In this document: piece after piece, positions 31,307 through 38,791 of the stretch | How positions within the stretch are numbered: position 1 is the first letter of the stretch | Layout of the letters: the number at the start of each line of letters is the position of its first letter | Assembly: GCA_016874675.1 (NCBI GenBank) | Contig: VGTL01000011.1 | Span: forward strand, 1 to 52,687 | Length of the DNA: 52,687 bases | DNA from: Methanobacteriota archaeon | Lineage (GTDB): Archaea; Thermoplasmatota; DTKX01; VGTL01 | Reading direction: 5' to 3' | Notes under the pieces: generated by a model | Told to the model about the DNA's origin: nothing | Seen by the model: the letters and a program-made list of their open reading frames with translations, nothing else | The model's database searches: none | Made by a program: the position numbers and the translations under genes

Positions 31307-33712
31307 ATGTCGGCCCGGAGCCGGCGCATTACCGGTCAGCCATCCCTGTCCCGGAGCGTATCGATCATAGCCTGCATGCTGCTCGCATCCGGCCTCCTGA
31401 CCGTTCCCGACGCGTCGTTCCGGGAGGCCCGGGCGGAGTCCGTATGGACGACGGACACGTTCGACGATTTCAACGGGACGGGGGCGGAGTTCGACAACTG
31501 CACCGTAAGGGGAGAGGGAGCCAACGCCTCCATCGTCCTGAACAACACGCCGTACTGATTCAGAAGGGGTGGACCGGTGGATGTGAACGCCCATGATGGC
31601 TATTCCCTGGCGGCGATCGGGACGGACGACAAGGTGGTGCTGTTCGGCGGGTACGACGGGTCCGTTTACTTGAACGAGACCTGGGTCTACGACGCCTCGG
31701 ATGATGTCTGGACGTTCGATACCGCGAACCCGAACTGGAGCCCGATGTCCCCCAAATCCCCGCCTTACCGACGCCCCTGCCCCGCGATGGCAGGTGTCTG
31801 GGGCGAGGACCGGGTGGTCATGTTTGGCGGGGATTACTCTCGCCTGAACGACACGTGGGTCTACGATGTCGGGGACGATGCCTGGACCAAGAAAGCGCCG
31901 CCGGAGTGCCCGGCCCGGATGGCGATGCCCGCGATGGCCACGATACCATTCCATGACAAGGTGGTCCTTTTCGGCAATTACGGCTCCGGCGTGGACCGCC
32001 ACGACGAGACCTGGGTCTACGATATCGCAGATGATCGGTGGCAACATTGCATGCTTTCGGATCATCCGCGGAACACCTACTACAGCGCGATGGCGACGGT
32101 CCTGGACGGCCCAAGGGTGGTCCTTTGCGCCATGAGCCCCCCCGACCCGGAGACCTGGGTCTTCGACTATTCCGCCTTCGTCCCGAACGGCTCGATGTGC
32201 TCGCCCTGCCACGAGATCCCCGGGGACCCGGCGTTCAGGTCGATCGAATGCGATGCCGACCTCCCGCCCGGAACCGCCCTCGAGTTCCAGGTGAGGTCCG
32301 CACCGACGCTCTGGTCCCTGGTGAGAAAAGAACCGGTCGGCCCTGACGGCACGCCCAACTCGACCTACCTCCCCGGGGTTGCCCTGACGACCGCTGGCGA
32401 AGGTGATTGCTGGATACAGTACAAGGCATTGCTCCGGACCCAAAACAAGACCCAATCACCCCGCGTAATGGCGGTCCGCATCGGCTTCAACTTGCTCCCG
32501 GATCCTCCCATACCCCTCGAGCCATCGGGCGAGGGCTGGCTCGACCGGAGCCCCTCAACCTACCGATGGGCCTTCAAGGACGACGATTCGGCCGGACAGG
32601 CGGCGTTCGAGTGGCAGCTGAGCTCGTCGATCTTCTTCGACCCGCCGCTTTTCTACAGCGGCGTGGTCGAGTCCGACTCCAGTTCCTACGAGCCACCCCG
32701 CCTGCCTGGCGACGGGACCTGGTACTGGCGCGTGCGCGCCCGAGATACCGACGGAGACTGGGGGCCGTTCTGCAAATATTCCATTGTCAGAATCGACAAT
32801 TCGCCCCCGGAGCCCTTCACACCGTCGATCGACCCGCCCGGCTGGACCGGCCAGCCGTGCACCCTCTCCTTCATCGTCACCGACGCCCTCAGCGGCATCG
32901 CCCGCACCGAGCTCCTCCTCGACGGAAGGAGCCTGGGGAACCGGACCAGCCCCTTCGAGCTGCCCGAGATGGCGGAGGGCATCCATTCCATCGCGGTGGT
33001 CGCCCATGACAGGGCAGGGAACCGCCTGGAGAGGAGGACCCAGGCCTTCATCGACCGGGGCCCGCCGGAGCCCTTCATTCCGGAAGCGACGCCCTCCGGA
33101 TGGACGAGCCTGCCCCCGGCGGTCAGTTTCAACGCCACGGACGCCACATCCGGCATCGACCACTGCTCCGTCTCTGTGGACGGGGGCGTCTTCACCAGGC
33201 AGGCCAGCCCGTTCACCGCCTCGGGCCTCTCCGACGGCACCCACGGAATCGCCGTTCGCGCCTTCGACCGCGCCGGCAACTTCCGGGACGGCAGCGTCAC
33301 GGTGCTCATCGACGCCACCCCCCCGGCGAACCTTTCCGTTGGGCTCAAAGGCGGCAAGAAGACCACGAGCGGCACGAACGTGACACTCGCGGTGCACGCC
33401 GCCGACCCGTCTTCCGGCCTGGACGCCATGTGCTTCAGCAACGACGGCCGCGAGTACTCCGAGTGGGAGCCGTTCAACACGACGAGGGCCTGGACCATTC
33501 CGGGCGGGGAGGGACGCAAGACCGTTTTCGTGAAAGCGCGGGACAGGGCCGGCAACGAGGCGGTCGCGTCGGCCCGGATGGAGTATGTCCGGCCGCAGGA
33601 GGGCGAGTTCCCCTCCGCGATTGTCGCCGGGGCCGCCGTCCTCATCGCCGCCATCGCCTCCTCGGCGTTCCTCCTCCGCCGGCGCCGAAAGGACCGGCCG
33701 GGCGGCAAATGA
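31307..33712 (+). pseudogene. Kelch-repeat surface protein interrupted by one in-frame TGA
   Basis: Two open segments lie in the same frame: 31307-31558 (signal peptide and 83 residues ending NASIVLNNTPY) and, after a TGA at 31556-31558, 31577-33712 (711 aa from a GTG). The second has at least three Kelch units (KVVLFGGYDGSVYLNETWVYD, RVVMFGGDYSRLNDTWVYD, KVVLFGNYGSGVDRHDETWVYD), then Ig-like modules (LSGIARTELLLDG, TSGIDHCSVSVDGG) and a C-terminal transmembrane helix followed by RRRRKDRPGGK. The first segment alone has a signal peptide but no fold; the second lacks a signal peptide. Together they make one 800-residue surface protein. A GGGGTGGA before the GTG at 31577 means the second part could be translated but not exported normally. 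Nonsense mutation, sequencing error and two-gene arrangement are all open. Confidence 0.72.
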
Positions 33713-33903
33713 CCCCCCCAGCCCCAGAACCCTCCCTTGAAAGCCAGCCGAGTCCAGTGTCAATCCCGTAGGGACCCCTGTCCAGCCTTGGATTGCGGTC
33801 AATCTAATTAAACCGTTTGTGCGAGCTTGAGGGGGTGAGCTGGGCCACCCCCTCAAGCGAGCACATGACCAGCGATGGGCAGCGACGTGAATCCCTACTT
33901 GTT
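33713..33903. other. non-coding flank between the Kelch gene and the transposase gene
   Basis: It has no gene and contains the hairpin at 33826-33857 and an AT-rich stretch near 33803-33813. Part of it is probably the transposase-downstream end of the IS element. Confidence 0.5.
33826..33857. terminator. perfect 12-bp hairpin downstream of the transposase and Kelch genes
   Basis: CTTGAGGGGGTG pairs exactly with CACCCCCTCAAG across an 8-nt loop. It may end transcription from either side or be part of the IS end. Confidence 0.5.
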
Positions 33904-35106
33904 TCATTCCTCTTCGTCCTCCGGCAATAAACGTTTGAGCACTTGTTCTTTAGCAGAGATATTTGCAGCGAGCTCGTTGAGTTCCTCAGTCGTCACACAA
34001 TGTTGTGTTGCTCTTGCCTTGAGTTCCATCCTTGCCTTTTTCCGTTGCGTCAGGGCAGGGTCCTCCTCTTTATAAGGCATTCCGCTCACCAGGATTGTCC
34101 AAAGGATTCCGGCCAGCTTGCGGGCGGCGGCCACCTGAGCCTTTGCATGGCCGATCTGTTTTGCCTTCTTGTGGTAGAACTTTGCTATTGAGTTGGGTTT
34201 CGACGCCCTTATAGCACCCTGGACGGCGTTGCATAGGAAGTACTTAAGGACGGAATTCCCGCGTTTGCACCGTCTGTGCTTGGACACCTGTTCGCCGCTG
34301 TTATCCGCTCCCGGGACCAGGCCGCTATAAGAATACAGCTTTCTCCTGGTCGCAAACCGGTGCACATCACCAATCTCGCCAAGGATTCCTATCGCCCCGT
34401 AGAAATCTATGCCGGGTATGCTCATCGCAAGCTCAACATCGGGCCTTCCTTTTCCGATTCGGGCCAGTTCCTCGGAGTACTGCTCTTCCTGGCGGATCAA
34501 TAGCTTCAGATGTTCGAGGTGGGACTTGAGAATCGACCGGTCCTGCTCCGGGAACGGAAGCGAGACCAGCTTCTGCAGCCCGGCCTTGCCGAACATGTCG
34601 GTCTGCGGGATCTCCGAATCGAAGAGGTTCCTGCTCACTATTGCATGAATCTGGTTTTTGATACGGGCGACATCCCGTCCCAGCCCAATCCGGAAACGGG
34701 TCAGGTCCCGGATGCGGTCGGTTTCCACGGTCGGAATATAGGATTCCGGGAAATAGTTGTTGCGGAAAAGATGTGCGATATGATAGCTTGCCCGTTCATC
34801 GGTCACGACGCCCGACGCCCTGATTGCTGCCAGCTCCCTTGGGGATGCCATGTGGGCATCCAGGTTGGCATTGCGCAACCAATGGGCCACCGCTTTTCCG
34901 GTGGTGCTCGCTTCCAGAGCGATTTTTGCCTTCGTCGGGACACCCCGGATGAAAGCATTCAGCTGGGCAGGCGTCGTCGGCATATTCCAGCATGAAATCT
35001 CCCTCCCGGCGTCGTCAATGGCCGTCATCGTGCAACTCTTCTTGTGCACATCCATTCCTATCCAGACCGTACCCTCTACTTGCCTGCAGCGTTCCAGTTC
35101 AATCAC
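33904..35106 (-). CDS. IS110-family transposase
   Basis: A 400-aa transposase with the N-terminal RuvC-like DEDD domain (GMDVHKKSC, D19; IALEASTTG, E65; VVTDERASYHIAHL, D103) and the C-terminal Transposase_20 domain (AMSIPGIDFYGAIGILGEIGDVHRFATRRKLYSYSGLVPGADNSG with the serine of the second catalytic centre near its end). The fourth acidic position, usually Asp three residues after D103, is A106 here. Translation starts at a GTG with GGGAGGTGA six bases before it. IS110 elements lack long terminal inverted repeats and are guided by a structured bridge RNA from the non-coding end. Its lower GC content than its neighbours is consistent with recent arrival. Confidence 0.93.
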   Translation of the reverse strand: MIELERCRQVEGTVWIGMDVHKKSCTMTAIDDAGREISCWNMPTTPAQLNAFIRGVPTKAKIALEASTTGKAVAHWLRNANLDAHMASPRELAAIRASGVVTDERASYHIAHLFRNNYFPESYIPTVETDRIRDLTRFRIGLGRDVARIKNQIHAIVSRNLFDSEIPQTDMFGKAGLQKLVSLPFPEQDRSILKSHLEHLKLLIRQEEQYSEELARIGKGRPDVELAMSIPGIDFYGAIGILGEIGDVHRFATRRKLYSYSGLVPGADNSGEQVSKHRRCKRGNSVLKYFLCNAVQGAIRASKPNSIAKFYHKKAKQIGHAKAQVAAARKLAGILWTILVSGMPYKEEDPALTQRKKARMELKARATQHCVTTEELNELAANISAKEQVLKRLLPEDEEE

Positions 35107-35300
35107 CGGTGTTCACCTCCCAGAACATAAGCAATTCCGGGCCCGGGACTCGACATCCTCCCTTACGTGCTGTTAAAGCACAATCGGCCGAGTCGTTAGG
35201 GCGGCCACGCTGAATTCCACGGGTATCATCCCAAAGGGTTCGTCGGCCGCCCGGACCCGGAATCACGCTCGCTAAAGCGAGCGGGCGGTTTATTAGGCTT
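35107..35300 (-). ncRNA. candidate bridge RNA region upstream of the transposase
   Basis: The 5' non-coding end, in the transposase direction, contains a 7-bp perfect hairpin with loop TAAA at 35266-35283, a smaller hairpin at 35167-35181 and GGCGGCC/GGCCGCC complementary stretches near 35200 and 35244. IS110 elements carry their bridge RNA in this end. No covariance could be tested. Confidence 0.35.
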
Positions 35301-35319
35301 TCAGGGCCGCTGAACCCTC

Positions 35320-35360
35320 TACCCTCCCGCTTCTCCCGCACCCCGCACCCTGATTCCCGG
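35320..35360. repeat. half-repeat N (pyrimidine arm only)
   Basis: CCCTCTACCCTCCCG and CCCGCACCCCGCACCCTG match the right arm of the heptamer class seen in block H, with no left arm nearby. It lies between the IS element and the MoxR promoter, so the IS element may have displaced or replaced the other half. Confidence 0.55.
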
Positions 35361-35374
35361 CCGGCGCCCCGTCA

Positions 35375-35384
35375 AGTTTTAAAT
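35375..35384 (+). promoter_or_regulatory. TATA box of the MoxR-VWA operon
   Basis: AGTTTTAAATG, predicting initiation near 35407, before the ATGs at 35423 and 35432. Confidence 0.55.
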
Positions 35385-35422
35385 GTCCAAAGGCCGTTCC
35401 CAATCCGAACGATGTGATTCCC

Positions 35423-36907
35423 ATGGCAAACATGACCGCGCAGGACCTGATGGGCTCCGGCCAGAGGCCGCAGACACCCGGGGAGAGGCTGCGGGCGGAG
35501 ATGCTCCGGCTGGTCGGCGGACTCCGCTCCGAGGGCGCCGACGACGCCGCCGTGTTCCAGTCGCTTTTCCCCCGGACGATACTGCCGGCGGAGGTGCTCG
35601 AGACGCTGGCCTCGGCTCTGGTCTCCGGAGGCCACGTGCTGCTCTTCGGCCCTCCGGGGTCGGGCAAGACCAGCCTGGCCAAGGACCTCTGGGCCCTCTA
35701 CCCCAAGAAGGTGCTCTTCGTGGCCGACTGCCCAGTGAACGACGACCCCTTCAGCCTGGTGGACGAGTCGTTCTCGAGGACGGTGCCCCCCTGCCCGTTC
35801 TGCAAGAGCCGGTACGCCGGGGTCTCCATCGCCGACCTTAGAGAGTTCCGCACGAGGGACGTGGACCCCTCGAAGGTCCCGGTGCGGGAGGGCCACCTGC
35901 GCGAGGGCCACGGATTCTCCCGGATTCAGGGCTCCTCCGAGGTCTTCCCCGACAACCTGACGGGGACCATCAACCTCCACCGGCTGGAGCAGCTGGGCGA
36001 CCCCACGAGCCCGCTGGTGCTCGAGCCCGGCAAGCTCCTGCAGGCGAACCGGGGCCTGCTGATAGTCGACGAGATAGGCAAGCTCCCTCTGGGGACACAG
36101 AACGTGCTCCTGCAGGCCCTCCAGGAGAGCACCGTCTCGCCCGCAAAATCCCGCGAGACCTTCCCGGCCGCGTTCGTCGCCGTCTGCACCTCCAACCTAT
36201 CGGACCTGGACAACATCAACGAGCCCCTCAGCGACCGGCTCCAGAACGTGTTCGTCGGGTTCAACCGGGAGCACCGCAAGAACCGCATGATAGTCGACCT
36301 GGCCCTGAGGGACCGCCGGCTCTCCAGCCGCTACCCGGACCTCCTGCTCGAAACGGGCGTCCTCCTGGTCGAGGAGTGGCGGCGGAGCACCGGCGAGATC
36401 TACGAGCTCTCCGAGGTGGGCTCCAACCGCACGATGATCGACATTGCTCTGCGGTCCGAGGCCCACGCAGCCCTGGACCGCGACGGGAAAAGGACGGTGG
36501 GCGTCGAGGTGTTCAAGAAGGGCGCGATGGACGCGATGCTCGGGCACATCCGGGCGCGGGGCGGCGACTCGTACGTCCAGGACGCAAAAACCGTCTTGGA
36601 GTTTCTGCGCAAGCAGACCGGGGAGGCCCTTCACCGCGCGGCGCTCGAGTACTGGTGCACGTTCTTCGTCGAGGTTCTCCGGCGGGACAAGAGCGAGGGA
36701 AAGCGGGTCCTGGACGAGTGCCGGAGCGCGCTCAAGGCGCAGCCGACCGAATGGGCGCAAGTCCCCCTCCCCAAGCTCGCCCGTTTCGCCGAGTACGCGG
36801 CGGCCCGCGAAACCCACAAGGGCGGCGCCGGCGACCTTGAGGTGGCGCTGGGGGCCTTCGCCATCATGCAGGAGCTGGACACGTTCGAGTGCGGGGAGCC
36901 CCGCTAG
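35423..36907 (+). CDS. MoxR/ChlI-like AAA+ ATPase
   Basis: A 494-aa AAA+ ATPase. Walker A is G76-PPGSGKT83; Walker B is LLIVDEIGKLPLGTQNVLLQALQE, with the sensor-like FVAVCTSNLSDLDNINEPLSDRLQNVFVGF. This arrangement is that of Mg-chelatase ChlI/MoxR proteins. An insertion after Walker A carries a CPFC motif (about residues 119-122) that may bind metal. The C-terminal 150 residues are helical (ALHRAALEYWCTFFVEVLRRDKSEGKRVL). MoxR proteins work with VWA partners as chaperones in metal insertion or complex activation. The VWA gene follows after 18 bp. Start at the ATG at 35423; a GTG at 35414 and an ATG at 35432 are alternatives. Confidence 0.93.
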   Translation: MANMTAQDLMGSGQRPQTPGERLRAEMLRLVGGLRSEGADDAAVFQSLFPRTILPAEVLETLASALVSGGHVLLFGPPGSGKTSLAKDLWALYPKKVLFVADCPVNDDPFSLVDESFSRTVPPCPFCKSRYAGVSIADLREFRTRDVDPSKVPVREGHLREGHGFSRIQGSSEVFPDNLTGTINLHRLEQLGDPTSPLVLEPGKLLQANRGLLIVDEIGKLPLGTQNVLLQALQESTVSPAKSRETFPAAFVAVCTSNLSDLDNINEPLSDRLQNVFVGFNREHRKNRMIVDLALRDRRLSSRYPDLLLETGVLLVEEWRRSTGEIYELSEVGSNRTMIDIALRSEAHAALDRDGKRTVGVEVFKKGAMDAMLGHIRARGGDSYVQDAKTVLEFLRKQTGEALHRAALEYWCTFFVEVLRRDKSEGKRVLDECRSALKAQPTEWAQVPLPKLARFAEYAAARETHKGGAGDLEVALGAFAIMQELDTFECGEPR

Positions 36908-36925
36908 CCCCGCCCGGGGTGACGC

Positions 36926-38791
36926 ATGGCCACCGACCTCCCCGACTGCGACGCCGCGGCGGAGCCACCCGTGGCGCTCTCGGACGTCGAGCGGGCGGAG
37001 CTCGTGCAGAGGCTGTTCGAGGAGGGCCCCGCGGCATTGGAGCGGTTCGTCCGCGAGAAGCAGGCCGAGGCGGGCTCCTCCATCGCCCGTGCCGTGGAGC
37101 GCCTGCGCGCCCTGCTCGAGGACCAGTCCCGGAGGGTCCGCGAGCGACTGGAGGAGGAGGGCTCCCGCAGGCTTGCCGAGGAGAGGGCCCGGGCCGAGCG
37201 GGGCTCCGCCCGGCTGTCCGACGAGGAAAGGCAGGCCACGGAGCGCAAGCGCGCCCTGCGCGACGAGCTGGGCGACATCCTCGCCAGGGGGCTGCTCGCG
37301 GAGCCGCTTGTGAGGATGGTCAGCGCCGCTCCTCCCGGGCCTGCCGCGCCCGAGGGGCGCTGGGCGCGAATCGGGAAGGCCCTGCGGGCGCTCCTCGCGG
37401 CCATCGCCGCCGCCCTGCGCCGGTTCTGGCGCTGGCTTCGGCACGGGGCCGGCCAGGACAAGGGGGGCCCGGCGACCGGGAGGGCGAGGGGCGGGCTTCT
37501 CGTGGAGCTGCCGTCCCTCGAGGGCACGCTCTCCGGCCTGGACGCCCGGTTCGAGGGCGCGTTCCTCACGAGCCCCGACCTCCGCAAGGGCCTCGAGGCC
37601 CGGATAGAGAGGGAGGCGGGGCCCTGGCGGAGGCTCAGGTTCCGGCTGGCCCGCCGCCTCAGCCGGCGCTCCTACCTGCGCCAGGCCAGGGAGGCGTTCC
37701 GTCGGCAGCTGGACCGGTTGCTGGCAGCGCGCCGGAAGGACGCCGAGAAGGAGCGCGACGAGCTCGACCGGCGCATCGAGGAGCTGCGCCGGCAGCGCGC
37801 CGGCCTGGAGCGCGGCCTGCGGGCCAAGGAGCGGGAACTCGGGAGCGAGCGGGACCGGCTGCTGCAAGATATGGGCCGGCGGGCCCAATCCGAGCCCGAA
37901 AGGAAGGTGCTCGAGAAGGTGGAGGAGGACCTGGGCCGCTCCGGGCTCATCGCCCGGGACGCCGCGGGCAACATGCAGATAACCGCCCGGCTCATCGACC
38001 GGTTCGCGGAGATCGCCCTTGCCGGGGAGCTACGCAATCTTCCTTCGAAGTACGGCTTCGCGCCGGGGCGCACCCCTGTCCACCAGGGCACGTTCGAGCG
38101 TGACCGCCTGCGCACGGTCGACGAGGTGTCCCGGCTGGACATCGTGGAGAGCCTGATGACCGCCCGCCTGTCCCACCCGCGTAGCCGCCACCTCACCGAG
38201 GACGACGTGCGCGTCAACCGCGAGCTTACCGGGAGCACGCTCCATGTCGTCTTGGTGTTCGACAAGAGCTCCTCGATGGCCGAGAACCGCCGCATCCAGG
38301 CGGCCAAGAAGGCCGTCCTGGCCCTCTACAAGGCGGTGAAGCGGAGGGACCGGCGCAACATCGTGGACCTCGTCGGCTTCGACACCGAGGTCCGGCCGAT
38401 GGACCTCGTGCAGGTGTGGGAGAGCAGGCCGGCGGGGTTCACCAACACCGGCGAGGCGCTCAGGGTGGCCCGGACGCTCGTGGAGAAGAGCTCCGCGGAC
38501 CTCAAGATAATCTACCTCATCACCGACGGCTTCCCGGAGGCCTACACGGAGAACGGCCGCGGCGTGGCCGGGGACAACCCGAGGAGCCTCGCCTTCGCCC
38601 TCGGGGAGGCAGCGGGGCTCTCGCGCCTGCGCAACGTGCGGCTGGTCCACATCCTGCTCGAGCCCCGGGAGAAAATCTTCGTGGAGGCCGCCCAGCAGAT
38701 AGCGGGGGCCGCGCACGGGAAGCTCATAACGACGGACCCCGCCCGCCTCGCGGCGGACATGCTCGTGGACTACTCGGCCGCAATCACCTGA
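36926..38791 (+). CDS. VWA-domain protein, partner of the MoxR ATPase
   Basis: A 621-aa protein whose C-terminal 190 residues form a von Willebrand A domain with an intact MIDAS: D446-K-S448-S-S450 in VFDKSSSMAENRRIQ, T508 in FTNTGEAL and D534 in LITDGFPEAY. Before it are long charged helices (about 60-135 and 240-320), and a basic-hydrophobic stretch (about 143-168, ALRALLAAIAAALRRFWRWLR) that could lie on or in the membrane. ChlI-ChlD and MoxR-VWA pairs couple ATP hydrolysis to Mg-dependent binding of a client. GGGTGAC precedes the ATG. Its last 8 bases overlap the end of the convergent coiled-coil gene. Confidence 0.9.
   Translation: MATDLPDCDAAAEPPVALSDVERAELVQRLFEEGPAALERFVREKQAEAGSSIARAVERLRALLEDQSRRVRERLEEEGSRRLAEERARAERGSARLSDEERQATERKRALRDELGDILARGLLAEPLVRMVSAAPPGPAAPEGRWARIGKALRALLAAIAAALRRFWRWLRHGAGQDKGGPATGRARGGLLVELPSLEGTLSGLDARFEGAFLTSPDLRKGLEARIEREAGPWRRLRFRLARRLSRRSYLRQAREAFRRQLDRLLAARRKDAEKERDELDRRIEELRRQRAGLERGLRAKERELGSERDRLLQDMGRRAQSEPERKVLEKVEEDLGRSGLIARDAAGNMQITARLIDRFAEIALAGELRNLPSKYGFAPGRTPVHQGTFERDRLRTVDEVSRLDIVESLMTARLSHPRSRHLTEDDVRVNRELTGSTLHVVLVFDKSSSMAENRRIQAAKKAVLALYKAVKRRDRRNIVDLVGFDTEVRPMDLVQVWESRPAGFTNTGEALRVARTLVEKSSADLKIIYLITDGFPEAYTENGRGVAGDNPRSLAFALGEAAGLSRLRNVRLVHILLEPREKIFVEAAQQIAGAAHGKLITTDPARLAADMLVDYSAAIT

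Larger units (their letters stand above)
33780..35300. mobile_element. IS110-type insertion sequence, ends approximate
   Basis: The transposase gene plus its flanking non-coding ends. The ends cannot be fixed from one copy because this family usually makes no long target duplication or terminal inverted repeats. The outer limits are bounded by the Kelch gene and by the MoxR promoter region with half-repeat N. Confidence 0.6.

Noticed and set aside
31556-31558. TGA as selenocysteine or tryptophan codon in the Kelch gene.
   Set aside because: TGA ends many genes in this window, no SECIS-like hairpin was noticed, and no redox motif surrounds it.
28104-32455. Long minus-strand frames (461 and 1080 codons) over gcvPA-gcvPB and the Kelch gene.
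   Set aside because: The sense strand has complete glycine dehydrogenase signatures with good starts.
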